Of a DNA stretch of 64,000 nucleotides, positions 23,001 through 31,915 are shown piece by piece (the first letter of the stretch is position 1; every line of letters begins with the position of its first letter). Below the pieces are notes generated by a model. The model saw only the letters and a list, made by a program, of their open reading frames with translations. It was not told the DNA's origin and made no database searches. Source of the DNA: Branchiostoma floridae (taxonomy: Eukaryota > Chordata > Leptocardii > Amphioxiformes > Branchiostomatidae); NCBI RefSeq assembly GCF_000003815.2, contig NC_049980.1:33930858-33994857 (forward strand), given 5' to 3'. Made by a program: the position numbers and the translations under genes.

Positions 23001-25144
23001 ACATTTGTTAAGTGAGTTAGACAGAAATGTAGGCACTGAGGACCTAATTGCATGATTAATGATGGAAATCCCAAAAAGCTATGTTGTCCATAAGACTTTT
23101 TTTTATGGACAACATAGCTTTTTGGGATTTCCATGATTAAGAGGATACATGTAATTTATGGCAGGTGGAACATTTTTAGTTCCAACGACACCCTCGTGAT
23201 GTACCGTTGTGTGGTCTAGTTCCATGTTTGTTACTGTCGTGTAAATTTATCCCGTCCGTAGAAAATTGATGACATCAGAGTCGTTTGCGGCTCGGTTGCC
23301 CGCAGCACTGGGGATCAAATTACCGTCTAATGTTCCCTCGCTCCTGCGGTGACCTCTGGTATTGATTTTGTCTCACAAACTGCATTTCAACGGGCTCAGC
23401 TCTGTGGGTATTGGTGGGGAGGCTGATCCCAGCTATTTAGCCAATATCTGGGTCATTGGGCCAATTTTGTAGCTGGTTTTGATCAGTGGAAATTTGCTCT
23501 GTTTGTTTATCTCTAGGTAAACTTCCTTTTGAGTTTGTTTTGTAAAATAAGTTTGAACACTGGCTCACTTTTATCAAAGTTTCTTGCCTTGCTGATCTCT
23601 CTGAGCTATTTATCCAATATCTGGATCATTGGGCCAATTTTGTAGCTGGTTTTGATCAGTGGAAGTGTACTCTGTTGTTTCTTCTTTACTAGAAGCAAAA
23701 CTTCCTTTTCTATGTTTCTTTTTCAGAAAAGGTTTGAACAGGATTATTGCCATTTGTTGCCAGGTTGCTTCCAGCTATTTATCCAATATCCGGATCATTT
23801 GGCCAATTTTGTAGCTGATTTTGATCAGTGGAAATTTGCTCTGTTTGTTTATCTCTAGGTGAACTTCCTTTTGAGTTTCTTTTTCAGAAGAGGTTTGAAC
23901 AGGCTAGGCATCATTGTTGTTTGTAGGTTCATCTTAGCTCTTTGTCCAATATTCGGATCATTTGGCCAGTTATATGGGTGTTTTTGATCAGTGGAAATGT
24001 GCTCCACTGTTTTTTCTTTACTAGAAGCAAAGCTTCCTTCCAAAAGAAGACCACAAAAGAAGCAAAAGTTTCTTGTTCAGAATTTTTGAACACCTGGCTT
24101 ACTGTTTTTGCCATTTGTGGGCATGTTCATCTTGTGGGCATGTTTATCCAATACTGTAAATGCACTTAACGTGGGGATTTCATTTTGCGGTTGCGGGAAA
24201 AGGGACATTTCGCGGTGGTTTTAAGTTCACGGTAGCACCATGCACTGCAGTCTCTTACTGCCTTGAAAAAATGTTTGCGGTGGTTTTAAGATTGCGGTGT
24301 AGCGGCTACCGCAAAAAAACGCGAATATTAAACCACCCGAAATTTTCTGCATTTACAGTATTCAGAAAAATAGCATGTGGAATTCACTGAAGCAGAGGAC
24401 AGGGAAGAAAACTTGAATACGACTGTATTCATTTCGTGAAACTGAGAGGCCTCAGGCTTTGTTTTCATTTTATATTCCACTCAAGTCTGTTTGGAAAATG
24501 TCCGACAACCCAACAATTAATTAGGTGTAGACTTACTTGCAATTATAGCCGTTCACTCCTTTTTGCCCCGGCTTAGAGGTGAGAGAAGCGGTTAGTTCAA
24601 CACATGGATGCATGGATCGGTCAATTTAACAAAACTCTTCTTATAGCCCTTCTGTACGCACGATTACGCAATCAGCTTGCGTGGCCGAGCAGTCCTACGC
24701 GCTGGGTGGATATAGCGATTTGCTTTTGCAGCCGTGGATCGTGGGTTCGAACCCCACTTGTAACAATTTTTTTTCTTTGTTAGGCAAATCTCATGTAATG
24801 TTTTTTTAATAGAAGACAGACTAGTTCAGTAATTCGATGTTTAAAAACTCTTTTTTCATGTGATTTTGTTTAACATCCAGGCTTTTTCCAAAATACGCAC
24901 CGGCCAGCTTTTCTCAGAAGCTTTCTTGTTTGTTCTTCTTCAGGAAAACTACGGTCAGAACGACCCCGCCAAGGTTGCCGCGGTGAAGCAGCTTTACCAG
25001 GAGTTACGTCTCCAGGACGAGTTTTGGAAATTTGAGGAGAGCAGCTACTCCCAGCTGATGCAGCTGATCAACTCTTCCAGCCTGGACCTGCCGAAGGACA
25101 TGTTCGTCGAGTTCGCGCGCAAGATTTACAAGCGGCAGAAATAA
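14049..25144 (+). CDS. FDPS: FDPS, farnesyl pyrophosphate synthase, 12 exons with in-frame mitochondrial-type leader
   Basis: The enzyme condenses IPP with DMAPP and then GPP to give C15 farnesyl diphosphate in the mevalonate pathway. Exons are 14049-14242, 15420-15500, 16000-16165, 16922-16986, 17137-17212, 17729-17809, 18631-18753, 20220-20308, 20922-20994, 21510-21587, 21987-22121 and 24944-25144; all are GT-AG and phase-compatible, total 453 aa. The internal ATG at 16013 (good context, GACATGG) gives 357 aa, close to the cytosolic animal enzyme. In that numbering GGKRNRG is at 59-65, the first Asp-rich motif DDIMD at 107-111 with the chain-length Phe pair at 102-103, RRGQ follows, KTAFYSF is near 205, the second motif DDYLD is at 247-251, GKVGTD follows, and the end is KIYKRQK. 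The 96-residue leader is Arg-rich with no acidic residue for the first 30 positions or so. A TAG codon directly precedes the first ATG. AATAAA is at 25162. Confidence 0.96.
14592..15835. repeat. 1.2 kb long inverted repeat (foldback) spanning FDPS exon 2
   Basis: Outer arms at about 14592-14913 and 15521-15835 are inverted copies; for example GGTGTAATTCCGCTTTTC on the left is mirrored by GAAAAGCGGAATTACACC on the right. Inner arms at about 15072-15166 and 15284-15375 are also inverted copies (GGGACATCCAACAGCCAAAC and its complement). Between outer and inner arms the two sides differ: the right side (15376-15520) contains the exon 2 cassette, and the left side (14914-15071) is unrelated and contains CCCGGAAGTGAC. 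The structure lies in FDPS introns 1 and 2. Confidence 0.75.
16340..16530. repeat. CT-rich polypyrimidine tract
   Basis: About 190 bases of imperfect TCTC, CCCT and CTTT repeats in FDPS intron 3. Low complexity; the open frame across it (Ser/Leu/Pro-rich) is an artefact. Confidence 0.8.
18393..18570. repeat. Foldback repeat in FDPS intron 6
   Basis: The left half contains CAACTGGATAAAAACAAAG and CCAGACGTTTCGAGTGACAT. The right half contains AGTCTGAAAGTAAACC and TTTTATCCAGTTTTAGAGAT, an approximate inverse. It shares the GACGTTTCG core and the CATCCAGGTAAACAATATTC border with copies near 41.5 and 43.1 kb. Confidence 0.6.
18960..19612 (+). mobile_element. LINE remnant in FDPS intron 7 (CR1/L2-like 3' end)
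   Basis: The plus-strand frame 19060-19482 (140 aa) reads [38 protein letters not shown], then a C-x2-C ... H-x4-C zinc-type pattern (CKQC, SHFMSNC). This is the usual C-terminal tail of CR1/L2-like elements. A non-coding tail runs to an AATAAAAC stretch at about 19612. The insert sits between real FDPS exon 7 and its decayed copy at 19613. Confidence 0.7.
19613..19657 (+). pseudogene. Decayed partial copy of FDPS exon 7 (3' edge)
   Basis: CTATGTGGGCCTGCTGGAGC and the following TCTTCCAAGGG repeat the end of exon 7 (18723-18753) with a few changes; the copy would read [10 protein letters not shown]. The splice donor is broken: the real GGG|GTAAGGGAAC has become GGG|ATAATGGAAC. It probably arose by tandem duplication and was later separated from exon 7 by the LINE insertion. 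Confidence 0.75.
20460..20780. repeat. (TG)n-rich microsatellite in FDPS intron 8
   Basis: About 320 bases of TGTG with interspersed TGAG and TGTC units. It creates long artificial open frames on both strands (Thr/His on minus, Val/Cys on plus), which are not genes. Confidence 0.9.
20870..20898 (+). pseudogene. Partial copy of the 5' edge of FDPS exon 9
   Basis: CAATGTCATAGTGAAGTACA repeats the start of exon 9 (CAATGCCATAGTGAAGTACA, from 20925), only about 50 bases upstream of the real acceptor. The copy has lost its AG acceptor, reading TTTTCAATG where the real site reads GCAGGTACAATG. A small tandem duplication of the intron/exon boundary. Confidence 0.65.
21066..21116 (+). pseudogene. Partial copy of the 3' edge of FDPS exon 9
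   Basis: TATGTACATG followed by ATAAGAACTTCGGAGGATCC repeats the exon 9 end and start of intron 9 (TATGTACATG|GTGAGG then CCTTCAGAGGATCC, 20985-21020). The donor GT is changed to AT, so the copy is not spliceable. Distance to the original is about 80 bases. Confidence 0.7.
21672..21905. repeat. Two-copy tandem duplication in FDPS intron 10
   Basis: A unit of about 120 bases is repeated twice, containing AGTTTAGATAGTCCAAT and GACAAGAGATTTCCAGTCAT. The copies begin near 21672 and 21790. Confidence 0.75.
22026..22802 (+). repeat. Six-copy tandem array of the FDPS exon 11 3' part plus (GTTT)n
   Basis: The last 96 bases of exon 11 (GGGAAGGTTGGGACAGACGT onward) plus a (GTTT)n run at the intron start recur. 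Copies start near 22026 (the real exon), 22156, 22278, 22416, 22554 and 22680, with spacings of 122-138 bases. Every copy keeps the CAG|GTTTGT donor, but only the first has an upstream acceptor. Copies 3 and 6 share GGTGGGAACAGGCGTGGA and copies 1 and 6 share GGACTACACTACAG, hinting at block duplication or gene conversion. Using donor 3 or 4 would keep the reading frame (252 or 390 bases later). Confidence 0.92.
23056..23140. repeat. Near-perfect hairpin with 36 bp arms
   Basis: ATGGAAATCCCAAAAAGCTA then TGTTGTCCATAA is followed, after a loop of about 10 T-rich bases, by its reverse complement. Arms are about 36 bases with one mismatch (G/C near the base). It sits in FDPS intron 11 and could be a tiny foldback element or a small-RNA hairpin. 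No direct repeat at its borders is obvious. Confidence 0.8.
23430..24130. repeat. Four diverged tandem copies, unit about 170 bp
   Basis: The phrase GCTATTTATCCAATATC, CGGATCATTTGGCC and TTTTGATCAGTGGAAAT recurs near 23434, 23607, 23775 and 23936, each followed by CTTCCTTTTGAGTTTCTTTT or a variant and GGTTTGAACA. Non-coding; in FDPS intron 11. Confidence 0.8.
24150..24362. repeat. MITE with ATACTGTAAATGCA / TGCATTTACAGTAT ends
   Basis: The two termini are exact reverse complements. Inside are GCGGTGGTTTTAAG and related words in both orientations (for example TAAACCACCCGAAA). A fragment of the same family lies at 31818-31915. In FDPS intron 11. Confidence 0.75.
24672..24766 (+). pseudogene. 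tRNA-like sequence (Leu/Ser-like, degenerate) or tRNA-derived SINE head
   Basis: It has a TGGCCGAGCAGTCC A-box region, a long variable-arm-like middle, and a good T arm, GTGGGTTCGAACCCCAC (B box GGTTCGAACC). The 5' and 3' segments expected to form the acceptor stem do not pair well (GCTTGCG against TTGTAAC). It is therefore more likely a pseudogene or SINE head than a working tRNA. Confidence 0.45.
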
Positions 25145-25180
25145 TAGTTTTATTTACTTGTAATAAACAACAATAAACAA

Positions 25181-25256
25181 CAACTCCTCCCACCAGGACC
25201 TGCCCAAGGACATGTTTGTCGAGTTTGCACGCAAGATTTACAAGCGGCAGAAATAA
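25181..25256 (+). pseudogene. Tandem copy of the FDPS C-terminal coding end
   Basis: From about CAACTCCTCC onward it re-encodes [19 protein letters not shown] and a stop, 112 bases after the original (25069-25144). In the GAC CTG ... TAA part the differences from the real exon are third-position synonymous changes. CACCAG precedes GACCTG and could act as an acceptor. It lies in the FDPS 3' UTR. Confidence 0.8.
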
Positions 25257-26129
25257 AAGTTTTAGTCTGGTTACACAAAATGCGAGCAGATGTTATTTTC
25301 TCTGTCATTCATGTAAAGATTTGGTCTTTTTTTTTTGGAAAACCTCTATCAGTGTTGGACAAGTTTTCTACTGTTCATGTGTCGTATTGGGCAAGCAATA
25401 AAAATATTACTTGCCCAAACCAATTTTCACTTTCTTGAAGTTTATAGGACATTTTTCTGTGTATTTTCACTTCCAGCAATGAAATTCTTTCATTATTGGC
25501 TCTATTTTTCTGTGTTGTACTTGATGCCATGACTATGAAATGTAACTAGTATTAAAGTCTTAGCCTTAAAAAATCTTACTTGCCCGATCGGGTAAGTGTG
25601 GTAGGACATGCGCTTGCCAGATCGGCACTTTCGCTTGGCCAGGACTAGTGGACAAGTTTAACCCAACCCAGCATCAAAAATTGCACAAAGCTATGTTTTC
25701 AGAAAATATCAAATGTTTATATGAATGACAGAGGAAATTTCATTCCGCCGGATGCTTAAAGATTTCATGCAAAATTTATGACAGTCTTTGTATACAGGTT
25801 GTTGTAAATGTATTTAAGACTAAGTCCAAAAGTGGAGCTAGAAAAAATTGATCTTGATATTAAAAAGCAATTGTCTGTATCGATTTACTTAGGGGTAATT
25901 TTAGTGTAACTTTGATGTTATGTAATTAAGTTATGATTATAACAGTTTTTATCAGTATGAACAGAAAAGCCAGCAACATAGATGTACTTTCAAATGCTAT
26001 ATCGGGTGTACGTAAAATTTATTCAATGTAAAAGAAAATTAAAATGAACCATAGTTAATACAAGTAATGTCTCCTTGTACTTTGTGAATGGATTTTGACA
26101 GTGGTATTCTGTTGTACCCACCCCCCTCC
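25257..26129. other. FDPS downstream flank
   Basis: AT-rich sequence with several AATAAA-type signals (for example near 25397). No coding exon or clear repeat structure is visible. Part of it may be extended FDPS 3' UTR. Confidence 0.5.
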
Positions 26130-27215
26130 ATTTTTACCTCCATGAAAAAATGGAGGTATAGTTTTGAGTGTGTCTGTGTGTGTGTGTGTGTCTGTCTGTG
26201 TGTCCGCATATTGTGGTCAGCATAACTTGAGAATCTCTTGATGGACTACGATGATATTTGGTATGTGGGTAGGGGTTGGGAAGACAAAGGTCAAGGTCAA
26301 TTTTGGGCCCCCTGGTGTGTGACCTTGGTACTGCAGCGCAACTTCCGGTTTTGCTATCTCGGTGTTCTGAACATGCTATGGTCAAGATTTTTAAGTATTA
26401 GATAGCTCTTGTGCTTGGGAAAAAATGACATAAGTTTGGGCCCCCTAGCGTCTAGTTTTGGGATAGCAGGGGCATTTTTGTCAAAAACTTCTGACGAGGA
26501 TAACTCAAGAAGGGAATAACGGATTTTCGTGATTTTTGGTATGTAGGTACCTTAGACAATGTTGTACAAGATAAAATACTAATTATGCAAAATAGGAGTA
26601 CATTTGCATAATTAATGAGAATATTCTATCATAGCAGTTTTTTCAATGTATCTCTTGTCCCGTACGTGATATGGTCGTGACATTTGGGTGGTAGATAGCT
26701 TTTAGCGTCATGACAAAGTGGGGCAAGTTTCAGTCCCCTAACATTCAATTGTGGAACTGCAGGGGCGTTTTTGTCAAGACACTCCAAAGAGGATAACTGC
26801 AGAAAGGAACGACGGATTGCCTGCATTTTAGGCATGCAGGTAGCTTAGGCAAAGATGTTCATAATGATATACATGTTATGCAAATGATGACTGAATTTGC
26901 ATAATTAATGAGGAAATTGTACAGTTCCATTGTTTTCAATAACTGGACCTCAATACATGTAACACATGTTAATTATGATAGGTGGAATATAAGCAGATAC
27001 CAAATATGGTAATTAGGAACTTATTTGCATAATTTATGTAAAAATTGCAAAACCTCTTTATGATTAATAATGGGAATTTTATAATTGTGACATGTGAACG
27101 TTAGTCAATGATTAACAACACCATGCATACATTATGTTAATGTCTTAGTCAATTGCATGAAATTTACGAAAGCTTTAAATTTTCATGGAGGTATGAGGTC
27201 GCCGAACTCTAGTTG
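26130..27215. repeat. Interspersed element with ATGGAGGTAT ends
   Basis: It starts TTTTTACCTCCATGAAAAAA with TGGAGGTATAGTTTT, continues into TGTGTCTGTGTG and a stretch like GTGTCCGCATATTGTGGTCA, and ends near TTTTCATGGAGGTATGAGG followed by TCGCCGAACTCTAG. The interior repeats two related blocks, GAGGATAACTC-AGAAGGGAA near 26500 and GAGGATAACTGCAGAAAGGAA near 26790. No coding capacity seen. Confidence 0.6.
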
Positions 27216-27379
27216 CAAACAGTTTGTTGTATCTCCTGGAATCAAGTACTAGTAACATCAGGTCTAACAGTACAATTTTTCACATACAAGTAGGTGCTTT
27301 TAAAACATAACACAGGACAGTGGACCTACAAGTTGCCTTAAAACTTAAATGTCTAACCTCCCTATACCTGGCAACACCT

Positions 27380-27770
27380 GAGAAAGGTGTGCACAAGTGT
27401 GTGGAGGGCGTTCAGCACCAAGGACAGGCATCATTCCTGTACAGAAGAATCTAACAATGGAGATAGTCTATACCATACCAGTTTGTGATTTTATAAGGCA
27501 AAACATACACTGGACAGTTGAATTCTATTGTAACGCCCCGAGAAAGTGTGTTCCAGTGGGTGGACGGCGTTCAGCACCAAGGACAGGCATTGCTGTATAA
27601 ATGAAGACACCTGACAAATGGAAAAAGTCTTTACCACTTTGTGCTTTTATAAGCCCAAACATGCATATGACAGTTGAATTCTATTTTACTGTCCCGGGAA
27701 AGTGTGTTCCAGTGAGTGGACGGTGTTCAGCACCAAGGACAGATCCTACCTATACAGAAGACAGTTTATG
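27380..27770. repeat. Tandem repeat, 2.5-3 copies of about 160 bp
   Basis: GTGGACGGCGTTCAGCACCA then AGGACAG occurs near 27400, 27560 and 27720 (with small changes), linked by GACAGTTGAATTCTATT. Non-coding. Confidence 0.8.
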
Positions 27771-27944
27771 AATGTTAGCAGCCTATCGGATGCAGCAGGC
27801 GTGCTGCTGTAGCATAGTAGAGGGTCGTTTCGCTGGTAATGGGTGTCGTTTTCACAACCCAGCCCCTTAAATCAATCTTTCTCCAGTAAACCTCTGCCGT
27901 TAATATCAACAACTTAAAGGTCTTTCGTTTTTTTACAACTTAGG

Positions 27945-28200
27945 CCGTTATGATTTGATTATATGGATGATATCCTCTGGGAACCCAAAATTGATGCCAG
28001 CGTGCAAAAAAAATTGTAAAACAAGATTTGGAGTCTGCAGTTGATGTCATCCATGAATTCTACTTGCTGTGGCCTAATGTTAGGAATTATAATCTCAATG
28101 GCATTAAGTCAAATGATGAAGCCACTGACAAAAGATAGTGGATGCTAGCCGAAGCGTCTGACCGTTTCCAGAACCATATCCAGTTACTCGAGTAAGCGTT
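27945..28200. repeat. Two short repeat modules: TGATTATATGGATGA fragment and GACGTTTCGG-family half element
   Basis: 27948-28065 matches the left part of the MITE at 49.9-50.3 kb (TGATTTGATTATATGGATGA, CCTCTGGGAACCC). 28115-28200 carries GACAAAAGATAGTGGATGCT, GCGTCTGACCGTTTCC and CATATCCAGTTACTCGAGTA, a half copy of the module seen at 7.6-7.9 kb. Confidence 0.6.
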
Positions 28201-29068
28201 ATCTTGCATATCAAATGGCGACATGCTGTAAATGTGCGTAAATCATTTTAAGAGCACTTCTTTATCACATCAAGCGGTCCGCGGAAGGATGTACATTTTT
28301 ATTGATACTTACACTAAACAGTGACGGTGGCGGTGCGAAAGCGATAGAAATAAAACTGTACTTTCTTTTATATTCAACCCACAACACCGTTTCAACATGC
28401 AAGGAACCTTCCAGGCAAGAAGACAGATGGGGAGGCAACGGAGAAGATTGGAGAATGATGTGAGAGACTGGAATGGAATGGCAATAATAAAACAGACAAC
28501 CGGAGAAAACTGGAGAAATCTGGTTCCCACATCTGGTGCCCCAGCGGTCAAAAATGATGAGATTAAGAGATGGATGAGATGAAAACGCGTGTGAACCTCG
28601 AAGAACCCTGAAAGGCTGAATGCAAAATGACTTCAGAACGCATTAAAGGAAACGGGATGGTTTTCAAACTAACCACAGGTATAATCACATCTATGTTCTT
28701 CCCCTGCTGATTGATTACCCAGTCCTTTTTCAGGTTCGTGAATTTATTTTCGCGTGTATAAAAGGCGGAAGAAGCCGGAAATGATGCTTACATGTATGTT
28801 GAATTTTTTGTATATCATTGGTGAAACAATTCTGTCGTACAGCAGGAATACAATTTGAAACGCATATTCGCGGCGTCAAGAAGCGAGAATAAAATGGAAC
28901 CACCACAACCATTTCAAGATTTATAGTAGCGTTTCTGAAACCGGTTTTACAGCCATCAATTGAGTCTGCATAAAGCAAAAGCGAGCGATGACAATGATTA
29001 GAGATTCTATGCGGAGAAGATGCCACCGCTGTAGCGTACTTCAGAGAATTGCGACATACTGCGCGTTT

Positions 29069-29260
29069 CTACTCTCCAAGCAGAGGTTAGTCTCCGGCTG
29101 TTTTTTTAGTCGTTTTTATCGGGCTTTCTATTTCGTCATTTTTTTTGAAGTAGTTTAGGTTTTGACACAGCAAGATAAAATACAAAATAGAAAGCCCGAT
29201 AAAAAGGACTAAAAAACGTTTAAAAAAACAGCCTGAGCCTAACCTCTGCTTGGAGAGTAG
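29069..29260. mobile_element. MITE with TACTCTCCAAGCAGAGG ends and GCGCGTTTC target duplication
   Basis: Ends CTACTCTCCAAGCAGAGGTT and its reverse complement (29239-29260) flank mirrored inner blocks: GGGCTTTCTATTT versus AAATAGAAAGCCC, and GGCTGTTTTTTTA versus TAAAAAAACAGCC. GCGCGTTTC occurs directly outside both ends, a clean 8-9 bp target duplication of the hAT or Mutator type. A much shorter copy is at 50641-50688. Confidence 0.85.
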
Positions 29261-29419
29261 CGCGTTTCCTCTTCCACAAGACGGCGATTCCCGAGCGACT
29301 GTGCAGCGATCAAACCTGGATGTGCCTCTTCATATCATAATGAGAATACGATACATACATAAATTTGCTCAGCCGCAGCCTTGTTTTCACCTTCCTCAGC
29401 GGACTTCAGACCAAGGATG

Positions 29420-29515
29420 TGAGGGTCCTTGCTCCTACCCCCGAGGGGTTCCCCCTACCCCTGAGGGGTTCCTCCTACCCCTGAGGAGTTCCTCCTGCCC
29501 CTGAGGGGTTCCTCC
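29420..29515. repeat. Short minisatellite, 18-19 bp unit
   Basis: Four to five copies of CCTACCCCTGAGGGGTTCC-like units with small changes. The unit contains an inverted CCCTGAGGGG core. Confidence 0.8.
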
Positions 29516-29952
29516 AAATCCCAATAAACAATATATACGTAACGCAATCGGCCACTCAAATCAAATGCAACTTTGACAACTGTGTTCTTCATTTTATGGT
29601 AAAAAAATGCTTTATATGGTAAAAAAATGCTTTAAGTGTCATGCGAAATTGAACTGTGTTTATATCTGTAACATTGTAACTCGTTGTAAGTAAAACGTAT
29701 TTCAGTTGCAAGACTGCAAGGTTTTACAGGAAATAATAAACCATTCATTCATCCAAGCAGCACTTCAGCGATGAGTAACAGCCTCCTTCCTGCTGGCCGT
29801 AAATTCACGTGCAGAAAACAATCCCGAAAGGACACGGGGAGTTAGTGTGAGAGATCAGAGGAGACACGCATAAAAACGGTACCCTTTTACAGACAGGATG
29901 ACGACAATGACACAACAAATGGATTGCGACTATCGCAAGGTCTCCTACATCT

Positions 29953-30116
29953 ATAGTCTCCAAGCAGACCCTATGGTGCCTTAGAAATAGTATCAAAGCT
30001 GGCAAGGGACTTAGTATAGCGGCTCCGGTGCCCGTTTGACTCCCTTTGGCCGGCTATACTCCTTTGCCAGCTTTGATACTATCTCTTTAGGCACAGAAGG
30101 GTCTGCTTGAAGACTA
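29953..30116. repeat. Palindromic MITE, TAGTCTCCAAGCAGACC ends
   Basis: The left arm TAGTCTCCAAGCAGACCCTA with GGTGCCTTA, ATAGTATCAAAGCTGGCAA is mirrored on the right by TTTGCCAGCTTTGATACTAT, TAGGCACAGAAGGGTCTGC and TTGAAGACTA. No coding content. The end sequence partly resembles that of the 29069 element. Confidence 0.75.
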
Positions 30117-30179
30117 ACATCTATACATAATGCTAGTTCACCTTTATCCACGGGGTAAACCGTTTTCAAATTACGAAGG

Positions 30180-30560
30180 GGGGGGGGGGGGCAGATGAGT
30201 CCCCCAGGCAAGGGAATGCCAAAAAAACCCAGTCTGGATAGGGTTAAGAGCAGAGCACTTCGGAATCTCAAGTCGACGGATGGTGGTTTCAAATTGTCAA
30301 ATGATGCAATTTGAAACCATTAGATACCTTGTTTTTAAAATCAATGAATATAGGTTATCCCGCGAATAATGGTGAAGTAGCATTACAAACAATAGGATAC
30401 AATGAATTAAATAGTTACATACAAGTAACTGTTATATGAATAAATCAACATGCTGAGTTTAAGTTGGTTCCGTGGGCTAGAAATGCCTTGACATGCAGGT
30501 TTTTTACCTAGCTATTTGCACACATGGGGGTTATATGTAATGTTCACAGTATGGGTTATA
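30180..30560. other. Unassigned interval with a poly-G run
   Basis: It begins with a run of 13 G at 30178-30190 and is otherwise AT-rich with no exon or clear repeat seen. Confidence 0.5.
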
Positions 30561-30800
30561 TGTAATGTTCCACGCTATGTTACGTAATGAGCTATTCCCA
30601 TTTCTCGAATCCAGTACAGCAGATTTCAAGAGACTCGATGCTACAGACAGATTTGTATATATCTTTTCAGATGACACGACTTCCATAATGCAAAGATAGG
30701 CAAATATATCAAAGATTGCTTGGCTATTAGAAAGAATAATGAAACTCATGATGAGCCCAACTCGATTGTAACACTATATCAAAGACTTGTGTTATCCCTT
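30560..30800 (+). mobile_element. LINE 3' fragment, frameshifted
   Basis: The sequence parallels the fragment at 39850-40130: ACGTAATGAGCTATTCCC, TTTCAAGAGACTCGATGCTACAG split by a frameshift, and GCAAAGATAGGCAAATATATC. Translated in pieces it gives the same CR1/L2-type tail, so it is a dead relative of that copy. Confidence 0.6.
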
Positions 30801-31479
30801 CTTGTTATGTTAATTAGGATGTTAAGTCTTATTCTATACATCTATTTTGTACCTTTTGTAATATTCGTTGCCATACAATGTCGTGCAATAAAGTTCAATC
30901 ATTCATTGTGTTCCTAGAAAGTAATTCAACCTATCTGTAGGATGGCATGTATCTCATAATTGTGAATAACCAGAAAGAATAATGAGCAGCTTTGTTCATT
31001 TATCATCATATCGTGAAGAATCCATGCTGAAATGACTTTGTCCTGAATGATGTAGAGAGGAGTAATATCCTGCATGCATTATTGAACATGAAGTATTAAG
31101 GTAATCCCTCCGAACTGCGGGGGACGAATTGGAAACATTTATTTCTTAAGGCACAGTATAAGTATATGTATGCATCTTACCACATGGCATCTTGTGTATG
31201 CAATAGAAATGATATCATTTCCAAAATTGTCTGCTACTAATATTTCTGTACAGGGCCAAATAAAGCAGCTAGAAAACCTAAAATTTTGTTACTTCTTCCC
31301 GAGCACAATGGCACTAGAAAAACGTGACAACGGCTTAAACACGAGATAGAAAAAACGGCCGTTTTGCTTCAGTACCAAGGAAACCCGCCAGGTGGCTCAA
31401 TCGTGTCTCTGATATGACAGGACCTATTTACACACCAAATATCATGACACTCCATCACTTAATTTGCGTTACGATGTTC

Positions 31480-31575
31480 AACTCTCATAACTCCACCGGG
31501 TGCCATAATACCGCCACAACAGAAAACGTTCTTATGGAGGCCTTCTTAAGATTGTCTTGAACATTACAATATATT
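31480..31575. repeat. Half copy of the CATAATTCCACCAGGTG MITE family
   Basis: CTCATAACTCCACCGGGTGC, CATAATACCGCCAC and AAAACGTTCTTATGGAGGCC match the left arm of the palindromic elements at 34.8 and 47.8 kb. The right arm is not seen. Confidence 0.6.
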
Positions 31576-31817
31576 AAATGTATAAACCTCGGAATCAGTG
31601 GTGCTGCATTGTTAATCTCTTTTTAAAAATCACTTTGAATTCATGTATTTTTCTCATGGCGATGGAAATATAAGAGTTGATACATACAAAAACGCTGCTA
31701 AAAACGGAACCATCTTTGCGAAGGTGACAATATGTTTCCGGGGACTCCATTTCGTAGTAGGGAGTAAAATGGATTGTTTGTACTGGCCCTGAATTTGCGT
31801 TTGAAATTACTATGCTG

Positions 31818-31915
31818 GGTTTACTGTATATATGTTAATGTTCGCAGTGGTTACCGCTAAAAACGCCGAAATGATGATAAAACCACCGCGAAAACTTCCG
31901 ATTTTACGGTATGTT
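31818..31915. repeat. Fragment of the GCGGTGGTTTTA MITE family
   Basis: CGCAGTGGTTACCGCTAAAA, GATAAAACCACCGCGAAAAC and TTTTACGGTA are relatives of the 24150-24362 element, shortened. Confidence 0.55.
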
